Counted from the first letter of the stretch, positions 1 through 9,647 are shown. The stretch is DNA of 64,000 bases from Nocardiopsis sp. TSRI0078 (GCF_001905145.1 NZ_LWLB01000033.1:186001-250000); one strand, 5' to 3'. The notes: a model not told the origin generated them from the letters alone. Program-made: numbers and translations.

Positions 1-476
1 CCGGCCACGAAATCGCCCACACGGCGCCCGTCCCGGTTGATCATCGAGGTGATCAGCGCGATCACGCCGGTCGTCATCCAGATCTCCACGAACGACGCCA
101 GCGCGCGCCCCAGCGCCTGCCGGAACCGCTCGGGGGAGCCGTCGGTGCCCACCACGCGCAGGCCCAGTGCCATCTTGCCCAGGGAGCGGCCGCGCGAGAC
201 GGTCTCGAAGACCGTCGGGTAGCCGACCAGGACCAGGATGGCGCCCGCCAGGGAGACGGCGGCGGTGATCGCGGGGTCCAGGTTGCGGCCGATCCACGAG
301 GCGAGGACACCCAGCGCGATCAGGGCTATGACCTGGAGGATGGCGTCGATGGCCAGGGCCGCGGCCCTGGTGGCGAAACCGGCCGGACGCAGGTCGAGGA
401 CCACCGCGTCACCCGTGACCAGCGGAGTGACGCCGTACACGTCGCCGCGGGCGTCGCCGTTGCCGGGATAGGACAC
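1..476 (-). CDS. RDD family membrane protein (3' end cut by window edge)
   Basis: RDD proteins are small multi-pass membrane proteins of mostly unknown function, some acting in ion or osmolyte exchange. The reading frame begins near VSYPGNGDARG, then LVTGDAVVLDLRPAGFATRA, where the Arg and the following Ala-rich helix with AIDAIL match the RDD signature (Arg early, Asp in the first helix). Two hydrophobic helices (about residues 40-60 and 70-92) are followed by the conserved GRSLGKMALGLRVV stretch. I chose the GTG at 476 because GGGAG lies about nine bases upstream. GTG 482 and ATG 521 in the same frame are alternatives. The gene runs off the left edge after about 158 codons. It is divergent from the SpoIIM-like gene, an arrangement I recall as common next to actinobacterial MoxR clusters. 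Confidence 0.85.
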   Translation of the reverse strand, partial: MSYPGNGDARGDVYGVTPLVTGDAVVLDLRPAGFATRAAALAIDAILQVIALIALGVLASWIGRNLDPAITAAVSLAGAILVLVGYPTVFETVSRGRSLGKMALGLRVVGTDGSPERFRQALGRALASFVEIWMTTGVIALITSMINRDGRRVGDFVA

Positions 477-634
477 CAGCACTCGCTCCCTCAGGGCCGT
501 CTGAAACCGTCCACCCGACATTACCCGCAGCGCGGAACGGGTGTTCGCTGAGGCCGGTCCCCACGCGGACCGGTCGGGAGGGCGGACGGCCCGGGCCCGG
601 GCCGGGGGTCACCCGAACCGGTAGGGTCCGATGC

Positions 635-1639
635 GTGGATATCGACGTGTTCGCCGCGGCGCACGCCCGGGAGTGGGAACGGCTCGACAGACTGGTGCGC
701 AGGCGCCGCTCGCTGGACGGTGAGGAGATCGACGAACTCGTCGAGCTCTACCAGCGCGTGTCCACCCACCTGTCGGTGGTGCGCTCCTCCGGGCAGGACC
801 CCGCGCTGGTGGGCAGGCTGTCCGCGCTGGTCGCGCGGGCCCGGTCGGCGGTGACCGGAGCGCACGCGTCCGCGTGGCGCGACGTCGGCGGGTTCTTCAC
901 CCGGGTGTTCCCCGCGGTGCTGTACCGGCTGCGGTGGTGGTGGATCGGCACCACGGCGGGCACGGTGATGGTCTCGGGAGCCACCGCCGCCTGGGTCGCG
1001 GGCAACCCCGACGTGCTGCACGCCCTGGGTACGCCGGAGTTCATCGCGCAGTACGTCGACTACGAGTTCGCGAACTACTACATGGAGAACCCCCGGGGCT
1101 CGTTCGCCGCCCAGGTGTGGACCAACAACGCGTGGGTGGCGGCGCAGGCGATCATCTACGGGGTGGCCCTCGGTTTGCCGACCCTGGCGGTGCTGTTCGT
1201 CAACGCCCTCAACGTGGGTGTCGGAGCCGGGATCATGATCGCCCACGGCCAGGGCGACGTGTTCTTCGGATTGATCCTGCCGCACGGCATGCTGGAGCTG
1301 ACCGCCGTCTTCGTCGCGGGCGGGGTGGGGCTCAAACTCGGCTGGACGATCATCGCGCCGGGCGACCGCACCCGCATGCGCGCCCTGGGCGAGGAGGCGC
1401 GCGCCGCCATCGCGGTGGCCCTCGGACTGGTCGTGGTGCTGTTCGTGTCCGGCCTCATCGAGGGCCTGGTGACAGGCAACGCGGCGGCGGGCCACATCCC
1501 GGTCCCGGTCGCCCTGGGCATCGGCGGCCTGGCGGAGGTGCTGTTCCTGGCCTACGTGTTCACGGTGGGTCGCAGGGCCCACCAGGAGGGCGAGACGGGC
1601 GACATCGAGAACGCCCCGCAGGCCGTGCCGGTGGCCTGA
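635..1639 (+). CDS. SpoIIM / DUF95 family membrane protein
   Basis: This 334-residue integral membrane protein belongs to the stage II sporulation protein M family. In endospore formers SpoIIM takes part in engulfment; in actinomycetes the homologue accompanies MoxR/DUF58 genes and its role is not defined. The N-terminal 100 residues are charged and predicted cytoplasmic. A helix near 103-122 follows the Trp-rich RLRWWWIG. Three more helices lie at about 170-245 around the family motif LPHGMLELTAVF, and two lie near 260-280 and 295-318. The tail is short and polar. The GTG start at 635 gives MDIDVFAAAH, the usual N-terminus of the family. The gene is divergent from the RDD gene and is separated from its customary DUF58/MoxR partners by the DUF397 and STAND genes. 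Confidence 0.88.
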   Translation: MDIDVFAAAHAREWERLDRLVRRRRSLDGEEIDELVELYQRVSTHLSVVRSSGQDPALVGRLSALVARARSAVTGAHASAWRDVGGFFTRVFPAVLYRLRWWWIGTTAGTVMVSGATAAWVAGNPDVLHALGTPEFIAQYVDYEFANYYMENPRGSFAAQVWTNNAWVAAQAIIYGVALGLPTLAVLFVNALNVGVGAGIMIAHGQGDVFFGLILPHGMLELTAVFVAGGVGLKLGWTIIAPGDRTRMRALGEEARAAIAVALGLVVVLFVSGLIEGLVTGNAAAGHIPVPVALGIGGLAEVLFLAYVFTVGRRAHQEGETGDIENAPQAVPVA

Positions 1640-1679
1640 GGCCTGTCCCCACCGGGCCCTCCGTGGCATCGTCGGGGCT

Positions 1680-1931
1680 ATGGACACCGACGTGCCCCGC
1701 TGGTTCAAGAGCAGTCATAGCAGCTTCGAGGGCGGTTGTCTGGAGGTCGCCTTCACCAGCTCCAGCCGGTTCAGGAGCCGCTACGGAAGCTTCGAGAGTG
1801 GCGCATGCGTCGAGGGGGAGTTCGCCGACCGTCCCGTGGTGCTGGTGCGGGACACCCAGAACCGGGAGGACGTGGTGCTCGATGTCGGTGTGGGCGAGTG
1901 GGCGGAGCTGCTGCGTCTGCTCACGGCCTGA
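1680..1931 (+). CDS. DUF397 domain small protein
   Basis: This 83-residue protein has the DUF397 layout: RWFKSSHSSFEGGCLEVAF near the N-terminus, then VVLVRDTQNREDVVLDV, ending in a Trp-containing helix (VGEWAELLRLL). DUF397 proteins are abundant in Streptomyces and relatives. They usually sit beside an XRE-type regulator, forming the partner of a toxin-antitoxin-like or developmental switch pair. No XRE regulator is present here. The next gene is a convergent STAND ATPase whose stop codon is only 20 bases away. The middle of the domain is longer than usual, with a Ser/Phe-rich insert (SSSRFRSRYGSFESG). The start is ATG 1680, with GGGGCT weakly placed upstream. Function unknown; the family call is firm. 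Confidence 0.85.
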   Translation: MDTDVPRWFKSSHSSFEGGCLEVAFTSSSRFRSRYGSFESGACVEGEFADRPVVLVRDTQNREDVVLDVGVGEWAELLRLLTA

Positions 1932-1951
1932 CGGGACGACCCTTGGCGATG

Positions 1952-3964
1952 TCATTCCTCGTCGAGCTGACGGAGGGACCCCTCCCTCTGCTTCAGTGCC
2001 AGCAGGGTGTGGGGGTGGTCCTCTCCTAGCAGTGACGTACGTACCTCGGCCACGCGGCCGAACATCATGGCGGCCGCCGCGTGGTCTCCGCGAGCGGAGG
2101 TGACCCGAGCCAGGTAGTAGTCGGACATGACCGTGTCCGGGTGCCGTTCGCCCAGAGTGCGCGTCCGGGCCCGACGCACCCGCTGAAAACCGTCCTCGGC
2201 GGTGTCCAGGTCGCCTTTGAGCATGCGGACGTAGGCCAGGTTCTCCAACGCCTGCAACGCAGTCGGGTGCTCGTTCTCCTCCCCATGGGCCTCCCAGAGG
2301 GCATGGAACTCCGCCGCGGCTGTGTCCAGGTCGCCGAGCATCCCGGTCATCAGGGCGAGCTGGTGCCGGGTGCTCAGGGTGTCGGGGTGCGCGGGCCCGA
2401 GCACGGCTGCCCGGTCGCGGTACACCGACCGGTAGACCTCCTCAGCCTCCTCGATCCGCTCCTGCGCACGAAGAGTGTCTCCCAGTTCGTGTCTGGCTCG
2501 GAGAGTGGCCGGATGCTTCTCTCCCAGGAGCTCTACCGCTCTCGCCAACGCCGGTCGGATGACGTCGAGCGCGAGCTCGGGAAAGCCGAGTACGGTCAGA
2601 GACCGGACACCGGACACCATGCTGTCGATCAGGACTGGGTCGTCCTCGGAGCACAGCCGGGTGTACAGCTCGGCGATCGTGGAACGGGCGCGTACCTCGA
2701 AGCCCAGATCCTGGTCGCGCTGCCGGTCGAGCAGTTTCCGGGCCTCGTCGAGCAGGGGGAGGTCCGCCTCCCCGAACCCGGCGCGGACGGTCTCCGAGAC
2801 CAGCGGATGCAGGCGCAGCGCGGTCTCGTCCCGGAGCGAAACGACGGAGACCAGTCCGTGGACCGCCAGCGCGTTCACGGCTCTGGCCAGACCGGCTTCG
2901 TCCAGGGGTCCGAGAACGCCGCCGTCCAGCTCCGGGAGGGGCAGGCGGCGCAGGGGGACGGACGCGGCGTCCGGACCCAGCACGGACAGCAGCCTCAGCA
3001 GCGGAGCGGCCGTGGGCTCCCTCTCCGCCACCAGCCGCAGGGACAGCTCCCACACCCCCGCCAGCAGCCCGCGCTCGGCGTCGGTGCCGCTGACGAGGGG
3101 CGCGGCCAGCTCGTCCAGCGTGCCGATGCCCCCGTCGAGCCGCGCCAGCAGCGCGTGCGCGTCGGGGAACAGCACCCGGTGCGTGGCCAGGATGCGCCCG
3201 GCCAGGTGCAGGGCGAGCGGCACCCCGCCCAGACGTCCGGCCAGCTCCGCAGCACCCGGAAGCTCCGTGAGCCCCGCGTGGTCGGCCAGGGCCGCGGCCG
3301 CCGCCGACACCTCCAGCTCACCGACCCGGTGCACCCGCGCGGGCGCCCACTGCGCGGGGTCGTCCACCCGGCTGGTCACCAGCACGAACCCGCCCGGGCT
3401 CGCCCGCATCCACCCCAGGTGGTCTCCCGGCCGGTTCTCCGGATCCAGCTCCTCGGGCCGGTCGGCGTTGTCGATCACCAGCAGCCACGGCCGGGGAGCG
3501 GCGTCCAGGTGCCGCCACACCCACCGCGCCGCCTGATGCCGGGCCCCTTTGACCTGCTCGGCCTCCCGCCGGGAGCCGCCCACCTCCACGGCGGCCTCGA
3601 CCATGCTCGCCTCGACGCTTCCGGGCCGCACCCAGAACACCGTCCACCCCCGGGCCCGCGCCCGCTCGGCCAGCGCCGCCGCCACCGTGGTCTTGCCGAA
3701 GCCGCCCGGCCCGGTCAGCACGTGCGGAACCGGCGCGCCCGTCTCCATGGCCTCGCCGAGGGCCTCCAGGAGCTCCTCGCGGCCGCGCACGGCGGTCGCC
3801 GGCCGGGGCGGGTCCAGGGACACGTCCGCGGGCGGCGGAGGCGGCGCCGGGGACGCATGGACGGTCACGCCGCCGTGGATGTCGCGCGCCTGGATCAGCT
3901 GACCGTGGACGGCACCGGAGGAGGCGTTGCGATGGGCGTCGGGGGGAGGGGCCATGTTCCCCAT
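1952..3964 (-). CDS. STAND ATPase: NB-ARC domain with C-terminal tetratricopeptide repeats
   Basis: This 670-residue protein is a signal-transduction ATPase of the NB-ARC/STAND type. Residues 17-36 carry the short motif GAVHGQLIQARDIHGGVTVH, followed by a Pro-rich linker. The nucleotide-binding domain has the P-loop GPGGFGKTT (85-93), Walker B LLVIDNAD (161-168), a FVLVTSR strand-loop near 192, and GGVPLALHLAG near 255, equivalent to the GLPLA motif. A winged-helix-like section follows, and from about 450 to the end there are TPR units (ERHPDTVMSDYYLARV, EDHPHTLLALKQR). Such proteins oligomerise on sensing a ligand; several STAND families act in phage defence, others regulate transcription. 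No effector domain is visible in this chain, so the output is unknown. It is convergent with the DUF397 gene and lies just downstream of the DUF58/MoxR operon on the same strand. Start ATG 3964; ATG 3955 is possible. Confidence 0.85.
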   Translation of the reverse strand: MGNMAPPPDAHRNASSGAVHGQLIQARDIHGGVTVHASPAPPPPPADVSLDPPRPATAVRGREELLEALGEAMETGAPVPHVLTGPGGFGKTTVAAALAERARARGWTVFWVRPGSVEASMVEAAVEVGGSRREAEQVKGARHQAARWVWRHLDAAPRPWLLVIDNADRPEELDPENRPGDHLGWMRASPGGFVLVTSRVDDPAQWAPARVHRVGELEVSAAAAALADHAGLTELPGAAELAGRLGGVPLALHLAGRILATHRVLFPDAHALLARLDGGIGTLDELAAPLVSGTDAERGLLAGVWELSLRLVAEREPTAAPLLRLLSVLGPDAASVPLRRLPLPELDGGVLGPLDEAGLARAVNALAVHGLVSVVSLRDETALRLHPLVSETVRAGFGEADLPLLDEARKLLDRQRDQDLGFEVRARSTIAELYTRLCSEDDPVLIDSMVSGVRSLTVLGFPELALDVIRPALARAVELLGEKHPATLRARHELGDTLRAQERIEEAEEVYRSVYRDRAAVLGPAHPDTLSTRHQLALMTGMLGDLDTAAAEFHALWEAHGEENEHPTALQALENLAYVRMLKGDLDTAEDGFQRVRRARTRTLGERHPDTVMSDYYLARVTSARGDHAAAAMMFGRVAEVRTSLLGEDHPHTLLALKQREGSLRQLDEE

Positions 3965-3997
3965 ACTGCCCGCACGAGCGCCGGTCCGTAAGGTCTC

Positions 3998-5299
3998 CTA
4001 CAGCCTTCCCCGCGCCTTGAGGTTGATGTAGGCGTCGGCCAGCGCCGGCGCGATGTGCTCGGGGTCGGCGTCGACCACCTCCACGCCCATCCGGCGCAGC
4101 TCCGCGGTCACCCGGCGCCGCTCGCCCAGCGTCCGCTCGGCCGCCGCCGCCCGGTACAGCGCGTCCGCGCCACCGCGCTCGGCGGCCATCCGGTCCACCG
4201 CGGGGTCCCTGACCGCCGCCACCAGCAGCAGGTGCCGGGAGGTCAGCGCGGGCAGCCTCGGCAGCAGCCCCTCCTCCAGGGCCGCCGCGTTCAGGTCGGT
4301 CAGCAGCACCACCAGCCGCCGGGTCCGCCCCTGCGTGCCCAGGACGGTCCCCACCAGCCCCGCCGGATCGGACTCCACCAGCTCCGCCTCCAGCGGCGCC
4401 ATGGCCTCCACGATCCGGCCCACCTGGCTGCCCTTGCCCGACGAGCGCACCTGCGCGCGCGTGCGCCGGTCGTAGGCCATGAAGTCCACCCGGTCGCCCG
4501 CCTTGCCCGCCAGCGCCGCCAGCAGCAGCGCCGCGTCCATGGCGTGGTCCAGGCGCGGGGTGTCGCCCACCCGCCCGGCCGACGTGCGCCCGGTGTCCAG
4601 CACGATGAGGATGCGCCGGTCCCGCTCGGGCCGCCACGTGCGCACCACCACGCCCTCGCCCCGGGCCGTGGCCCGCCAGTCGATCGACCGCACGTCGTCT
4701 CCGGGCACGTAGTCGCGCAGCGAGTCGAACTCGCTGCCCTGACCGCGCACCATCGCCGTGTGCTGGCCCTCCAGCTCGCGCAGCCGCGACAGCTTGCCCG
4801 GCAGGTGGCGCCTGCTGTGGAACGGGGGCAGCGTGCGCACCGTCCACGGCGCCGGCAGCGTCCGCTGCCTGCCCGCCAGCCCCAGCGGTCCCACACTGCG
4901 CAGGGTCACCCCGGCGGCCCGGGCGTCGCCGCGCCGTGTCGGGGTCAGGGTGGTCCTCACCCGGCGCCGCTCCCCGGCGGCCACCCGCAGCGGCTGCCTG
5001 CGCGGCGCGGCGCGCGCGCTCGGCGGCCAGGCGTCGCGCACCGATCCGCGCAGGTTCCGCCGCGTGGGGTTGGCGACGGTCACGGACACCGTCGCCGAGT
5101 CGCCCAGGCGCAGCGACGTGTCGCCCTCCCGGGACAGGCGCATCGCCTTGGGGCTGGCCGCCAGCACGACGTCCACCGCCAGCAGCGCCACCAGCACACC
5201 CATGGCGACCGCGGTCACCTCGGCACCGATCAGACCGGACAGCGCCACCGCGACCGTCGCCGCCAGCGCCAGCAGGACCGCCCGGCCGGTGACCACCAT
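3998..5299 (-). CDS. DUF58 domain-containing protein
   Basis: This 433-residue protein has two N-terminal hydrophobic helices (about 5-48). A beta-rich region resembling an Ig/VWA-associated module follows, then the DUF58 core [20 protein letters not shown] and WRATAR (about 215-245). The C-terminal region has a VWA-like fold with the metal-site-like [12 protein letters not shown]; the usual DxSxS appears as DTGRTS. DUF58 proteins are obligate partners of MoxR AAA ATPases and are thought to act in assembly or metal-dependent maturation of envelope or redox proteins. The start codon overlaps the MoxR stop as TGATG, so the two are translationally coupled. The coding density has no sign of decay. 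Confidence 0.9.
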   Translation of the reverse strand: MVVTGRAVLLALAATVAVALSGLIGAEVTAVAMGVLVALLAVDVVLAASPKAMRLSREGDTSLRLGDSATVSVTVANPTRRNLRGSVRDAWPPSARAAPRRQPLRVAAGERRRVRTTLTPTRRGDARAAGVTLRSVGPLGLAGRQRTLPAPWTVRTLPPFHSRRHLPGKLSRLRELEGQHTAMVRGQGSEFDSLRDYVPGDDVRSIDWRATARGEGVVVRTWRPERDRRILIVLDTGRTSAGRVGDTPRLDHAMDAALLLAALAGKAGDRVDFMAYDRRTRAQVRSSGKGSQVGRIVEAMAPLEAELVESDPAGLVGTVLGTQGRTRRLVVLLTDLNAAALEEGLLPRLPALTSRHLLLVAAVRDPAVDRMAAERGGADALYRAAAAERTLGERRRVTAELRRMGVEVVDADPEHIAPALADAYINLKARGRL

Positions 5300-6282
5300 C
5301 AGCGCGGCACCGGGACGGAGGCGAGCACACCGTCCAGGATTCCGTCGGTGGTGGCCCCCTCCAGCTCGGCCTCCGGGCGCAGCGAGATCCGGTGCCGCAG
5401 CGTCCCCTTGGCCAGGGCCTTCACGTCGTCGGGGGTGACGTAGTCGCGCCCCGACAGCCACGCCCACGCCCGGCTGGTGCGCAGCAGCGCCGTCGCACCG
5501 CGCGGGGAGGCGCCCAGCTGCAGCGACGGCGACTGCCGGGTGGCCCGGCACAGGTCGACGATGTAGCCCAGGACCTCGGGCGCCACCCGCACCCCCTCCA
5601 CGGCGAGCCGGCCGGCCCGCAGCTCGGCGGCGCCCGCCACGGGGCCCACCCCGGCCGCCTGCAGGTCGCCCGGGTCGAAACCGGCCGCGTGGCGGCCCAG
5701 CATCTCCACCTCGGCCTCCCGCGGGGGCAGGGGGATGGTCACCTTCAGCAGGAAGCGGTCCAGCTGCGCCTCGGGCAGCGGGTAGGTGCCCTCGTACTCC
5801 ACCGGGTTCTGGGTGGCGGCCACCATGAACGGCTCCGGCAGCGCGGCGGGCCTCCCCTCCACGGTCACCTGCCGCTCCTCCATGGCCTCCAGCAGCGACG
5901 CCTGGGTCTTGGGCGGGGTCCGGTTGATCTCGTCCGCCAGGAGCAGGTTGGTGAAGACCGGTCCCTTGAGGAACTCGAACTTCGCGGTGTGCTGGTCGTA
6001 GACGAGCGAACCCGTCACGTCACCCGGCATCAGGTCCGGGGTGAACTGCACCCGCTTGTGGTCCAGGGACAGCGCCGCCGACACGGTGCGCACCAGCAGC
6101 GTCTTGGCGACACCGGGCACGCCCTCCATCAGTACGTGGCCGCGGCACAGCAGCGCCACGACCATCGCGGTCACCGTCTCGTCCTGGCCCACGACCGCCT
6201 TGGCCACCTCGCGGCGCAGGGCGACCAACGCCGCACGCGCCTCGTCGGCGGATGGCAGTGCCTCGGGTGTGAAGGCGCTCAC
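5299..6282 (-). CDS. MoxR family AAA+ ATPase
   Basis: This 327-residue AAA+ ATPase has Walker A GVPGVAKT (54-61), Walker [10 protein letters not shown] (113-121), sensor 1 ATQNP (156-160), the arginine-finger segment [11 protein letters not shown] (170-180) and the C-terminal lid with SPRGATALL. MoxR proteins are chaperone-like ATPases that act with VWA/DUF58 partners to mature or insert metal cofactors and assemble envelope complexes. The gene starts with ATG 6282 and is coupled to the DUF58 gene downstream (TGATG overlap). The DUF4350 gene upstream ends 58 bases away, so the five genes from 9647 to 3998 read as one operon. I recall the equivalent block in Mycobacterium tuberculosis as Rv3690-Rv3693 (moxR2). 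Confidence 0.95.
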   Translation of the reverse strand: MSAFTPEALPSADEARAALVALRREVAKAVVGQDETVTAMVVALLCRGHVLMEGVPGVAKTLLVRTVSAALSLDHKRVQFTPDLMPGDVTGSLVYDQHTAKFEFLKGPVFTNLLLADEINRTPPKTQASLLEAMEERQVTVEGRPAALPEPFMVAATQNPVEYEGTYPLPEAQLDRFLLKVTIPLPPREAEVEMLGRHAAGFDPGDLQAAGVGPVAGAAELRAGRLAVEGVRVAPEVLGYIVDLCRATRQSPSLQLGASPRGATALLRTSRAWAWLSGRDYVTPDDVKALAKGTLRHRISLRPEAELEGATTDGILDGVLASVPVPR

Positions 6283-6340
6283 GTGCCGTCTACCTCTCTC
6301 GATACCTCAGTGGTCGTTCTCCGGTCCGCGCGCACGGGCG

Positions 6341-7546
6341 TCACCGCAGCCTCCGAGCGCGTTCGTCGAGCTCGTCGGCGAGCCGGACCAGGGAGTCGTC
6401 GTCTCCCGCGTACGGGTCCGGCCGCCCGGGGTGGAGCAGGGACCGCAGGTGCCCGGGATCGTCGCCGGTCCGCTCCGCGACGGCCGCCACGACCGCCTCG
6501 GGCGCGGCGTCCGCGCTCAACCCGAGCTTGGGCACCGTCCGCTCCAGGAACCCGGAGCGCAGCGCGGCCGCGGCCCGGTCCCGGGCCTTGCGCGACTGGT
6601 ACAGCCCCGCCCGGCCCTCGGTGGTCTCCGAGGCGCGCACCACCACGGGCAGTGACTCGGAGACCAGCGCGCCCATCCGGCGGCCCCGCCACAGCGCCAG
6701 CAGCGCCAGTGTCGCCACCAGCGGGACCAGGGACCAGCGCAGCCCCGACGGAAGCAGCTCCCACAGGCCGGCGCCGCCCTCCTGCTGGGGCGGGTCCGGG
6801 CGCAGCCACACCACGTCCTCGGCGGCCAGGAGGTTCAGCGCCAGCGCGGCGTTGCCCGCGGTGTCGAGCGCGGTGTTGGTCAGCGGCCTTCCGGTGCCCA
6901 GCACCGTGGTGGTCGTTCCGTCCCCGCGCACCCGGACCAGCGCGTGGCCGTCCTCCGCCGGGTAGCAGCCCACGGCGCCGGAGGGCGCCGTGTACAGCTC
7001 GCCGGCGACGTGGGCGTCGCCCGCAGCCTCGGCGGCCGGCAGGTCGCACCCGGGGGAGGGGGCCGTCTCCAGGAACCCCTCGGACTCCTCACGCCCGGTC
7101 ATCTCGACCCCGGGCGCGAACGCCTCCAGGGACCGTGTGGACGGCCGGACGAGGACGGTGTCCACGTCGAGGGCGGCCAGGGAGTCCAGCTCCTCGGGAA
7201 GCAGCCGGTGGTCCAGGAAGACCGCCAGCACCGTGTCGTCGCCGGCCGCCGCCACGGCCTCCTCGGCGGCGGCCGAGGAGCGCGTCACGTGCACGTCGCG
7301 GTCCTGCTCCAGCACGTTCACCAGCGCCCGGGTGCCGTCGGGGGAGACGGACTCCGGCTCCAGGTGTCCCGTGGGGAACCGCTCGGCGCCCAGGGACAGC
7401 AGCACCGACACCGTGACGAGCGCGGCGACCACGGCGGCCGGGACGCGCACCGAGCGCCACACGCGCAGGGCGCGCGAGCCCTCGGGCGGCGGCGTGCGGT
7501 CGGGCGGGGGAGCCTGGGGCGGCGCGGCGGGGGCCTCGGCCGTCAT
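6341..7546 (-). CDS. DUF4350 domain-containing membrane protein
   Basis: This 401-residue protein has one N-terminal transmembrane helix (about 33-50, VPAAVVAALVTVSVLLSLG). A large extracytoplasmic DUF4350 domain follows (EPESVSPDGTRALVNVLEQ and SLAALDVDTVLVRP, resembling a glutamine-amidotransferase-like fold). A second helix lies near 270-288 (WSLVPLVATLALLALW), and the cytoplasmic tail is Arg-rich. It is a standard member of the actinobacterial MoxR/DUF58 cluster, perhaps as a membrane partner of that chaperone system. The start ATG at 7546 overlaps the stop of the DUF4129 gene by four bases, so translation is coupled. No enzymatic residues could be assigned. Confidence 0.85.
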   Translation of the reverse strand: MTAEAPAAPPQAPPPDRTPPPEGSRALRVWRSVRVPAAVVAALVTVSVLLSLGAERFPTGHLEPESVSPDGTRALVNVLEQDRDVHVTRSSAAAEEAVAAAGDDTVLAVFLDHRLLPEELDSLAALDVDTVLVRPSTRSLEAFAPGVEMTGREESEGFLETAPSPGCDLPAAEAAGDAHVAGELYTAPSGAVGCYPAEDGHALVRVRGDGTTTTVLGTGRPLTNTALDTAGNAALALNLLAAEDVVWLRPDPPQQEGGAGLWELLPSGLRWSLVPLVATLALLALWRGRRMGALVSESLPVVVRASETTEGRAGLYQSRKARDRAAAALRSGFLERTVPKLGLSADAAPEAVVAAVAERTGDDPGHLRSLLHPGRPDPYAGDDDSLVRLADELDERARRLR

Positions 7547-8172
7547 TCCCTCACCTCCTCGGCGGGACGGGCGGCCCGCAGCCGCGCGTCCAGCTCGCGC
7601 AGCACGCGCGCGGAGTCGGCGGTCGCCGGGCGGTCGCCGTAGGCCACGTCGTTGAAGATCCGGGCGCCCTCGCGCAGGCCCCCGGCCTCGCCGGGCAGCA
7701 CGGCGGAGGCCTCGGACGCCAGCTCGGTGGCGGTGCGCCCCGCGCGCGGGGTGATGACCGCCCTGTCCTCCAGGTCCACGCTGATGGCCCTCAGCCTCTC
7801 GGTGACGGCGGCGGCGAACTCGCCCGCGGCCTCGTGCCGGTCGGCGGCGGCGCGGTGGTCGGTGGCCGTCATCGGCGCGCTCTCGTGCACGGGCGGACCC
7901 GCCGCGCGGCCGCGGGACGGGCGCAGCCAGAAGACCAGCCAGACCACCAGGGCCGCGACCACGGCCAGGACCGGCCCCAGGACCGCCCAGCCGCCGACGA
8001 ACTCCGGTGCCCCTTCCGTGAACCCCGCGATCAGGTCGCCGAGCCAGTCGAGGAAGCGGTCGATCAGCGACGGCTCCTGCTCACCGTAGAGGGGGTCGCT
8101 CAGCTCCTCGACGGCGCGGCGCCGCCCCTCCTCACGGGACACCTCACCGACGGCTGCGAGGTGTGTCCTCAC
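7543..8172 (-). CDS. DUF4129 domain-containing membrane protein
   Basis: This 209-residue protein has a charged N-terminus, one membrane helix (about 61-80, [21 protein letters not shown]) and a cytoplasmic C-terminal DUF4129 domain ([43 protein letters not shown]). DUF4129 domains are often fused to transglutaminase-like proteins in MoxR operons; here the domain is on its own. It overlaps the genes on both sides by four bases, giving tight coupling within the operon. Function is unknown beyond membership of the MoxR system. Confidence 0.85.
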   Translation of the reverse strand: MRTHLAAVGEVSREEGRRRAVEELSDPLYGEQEPSLIDRFLDWLGDLIAGFTEGAPEFVGGWAVLGPVLAVVAALVVWLVFWLRPSRGRAAGPPVHESAPMTATDHRAAADRHEAAGEFAAAVTERLRAISVDLEDRAVITPRAGRTATELASEASAVLPGEAGGLREGARIFNDVAYGDRPATADSARVLRELDARLRAARPAEEVRE

Positions 8173-9647
8173 GTCCGCGGCTCCGGCAGGTAGATCTCCG
8201 GGCCCGCCTCGTAGCCGGCCAGGGCGGCCTCGTGCAGCCTCAGGTCGAGGCCCTCGCGGCGCATCCGCAGGTCCACGTAGAGCAGCGTCGCCACGCCCAC
8301 GGTGAAGGGGGCGGTGACCGAGGAGACCAGTACCTCGCCCACGTAGATGACGGCGCCCGCCACGACGGCGGCCCAGGTCTCACCGGGGGCGGCGAAGCTG
8401 GGGATGACCGCGACGATGCTGAAGGGCGTGCTCAGCAGGCTGCCGACGAAACCGATGAGGACGGTGGCCAGCAGCACGATGCCGAAGACCCGCCACCAGC
8501 TGCCCTGTGTCAGGCGCCAGGAGCGGGCCAGGGCCCCGCCTACGCCGAGGCGTTCGAGCACCACGACGGGCATGGCGAAGTAGATGCGGACGTAGATCCA
8601 GGCGGCCAGCGCGATACCGCCGCCGAACCCCAGGACCACCGCGGCGATGATGACGGCCACGCCGACGGCCTCGCTGCCCGAGGCGGCCAGGAAGATGCCC
8701 AGGAACAGGCCGACGAGTCCCACCACCGTGATGACGAGGGTGAGGCCGAAGAAGATCAGCAGCTGCAGGAGCGCCAGGCCGACGACGGCCCCGATCCGCC
8801 CCTTCACCGCGGCCCAGGCCTGCGACGGGTTGAGCTTGCGGCCCAGGACGGCCATGCCGATCACGGCGGTGAGCAGCCCGGTGATCAGGACGGTCCCGGC
8901 GTAGCTCAGGAGTGTGCCGCCGTACAGGGCGATGATCGACCAGGCGCTGAACGGCAGCGGGTCCTCGGGGTCGACCGAGGCGGGGTCGTTCATGGCCTGG
9001 TCGAGGAAGATCCCGTAGTCGGACATGTAGCCGCTGAAGCCGACCGAGCTGACGATGCTGGCGATCGCCATGACGACCAGCGAGAGCCCGACGGTGGTCC
9101 TCGGGTTGTTGCGGATGACGCTGAACGCGCCGTTGAGGATGTCCCCGAGGGTCATCGGGCGCAGCGCGACGACCCCGGGCTTGGGCGCGCGCGGCCCGCC
9201 GTGGGGGGCGCCGTGGCCGTACGGGGACTGCTGCCCGTGACCGGGGGGCGGGCCGTACCCCGGGGGAGCCCCGGCGTACGCCTGCTGCTGTCCGTACCCG
9301 TACTGCGCGTACTGGCCGGGAGCCTGGCCGTACCCCTGCTGCCCGTAACCGGCCTGGTCGTACTGGCCCGGGCCGGGAGTCTGGCCGTACCCCTGCTGTC
9401 CGTACCCCGGCTGTCCGGGGGGCTGCTGCTCCGGACCCGGTCGCCACCCGTGGTGCGCCTGTCCTCCCTGCCCGGGCGGTGCGAACTCCGGCTGCCCTCC
9501 CGTGCCCGCGGCGGGCTCGGAGGGGTCCTGGCCGGGCGCCGCCCAGCCACCGGGCTCCGGTGGGGGAGCGGACTCGGGAGTTCCACCGCCGCCCGGCCCG
9601 TCCGGGGAGCCCCCCGACGTGTCCCGGTGGTCGTCCTCCTGGGTCAT
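8169..9647 (-). CDS. Multi-pass membrane protein with GYGQ-rich N-terminus (GDPD membrane-domain/DUF7847-like)
   Basis: This 492-residue protein opens the MoxR operon. Residues 1-150 are low complexity, rich in Gly, Gln, Tyr and Pro with repeated GYGQQGYGQ units, and are probably disordered. Residues 160-480 form six or so helices, beginning with [19 protein letters not shown], the standard opening of the membrane domain annotated in actinomycetes as glycerophosphoryl diester phosphodiesterase membrane domain. No phosphodiesterase catalytic motif is present, so enzymatic activity is unlikely. Role unknown; the cluster suggests an envelope membrane scaffold. The ATG at 9647 is preceded by GGGCGGGG and the stop overlaps the DUF4129 start. 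Confidence 0.8.
   Translation of the reverse strand: MTQEDDHRDTSGGSPDGPGGGGTPESAPPPEPGGWAAPGQDPSEPAAGTGGQPEFAPPGQGGQAHHGWRPGPEQQPPGQPGYGQQGYGQTPGPGQYDQAGYGQQGYGQAPGQYAQYGYGQQQAYAGAPPGYGPPPGHGQQSPYGHGAPHGGPRAPKPGVVALRPMTLGDILNGAFSVIRNNPRTTVGLSLVVMAIASIVSSVGFSGYMSDYGIFLDQAMNDPASVDPEDPLPFSAWSIIALYGGTLLSYAGTVLITGLLTAVIGMAVLGRKLNPSQAWAAVKGRIGAVVGLALLQLLIFFGLTLVITVVGLVGLFLGIFLAASGSEAVGVAVIIAAVVLGFGGGIALAAWIYVRIYFAMPVVVLERLGVGGALARSWRLTQGSWWRVFGIVLLATVLIGFVGSLLSTPFSIVAVIPSFAAPGETWAAVVAGAVIYVGEVLVSSVTAPFTVGVATLLYVDLRMRREGLDLRLHEAALAGYEAGPEIYLPEPRT

Noticed and set aside
9230-9430. Direct repeats resembling a repeat array
   Set aside because: They are in-frame codons for GYGQ-type peptide repeats of a coding region, not a CRISPR or mobile element.
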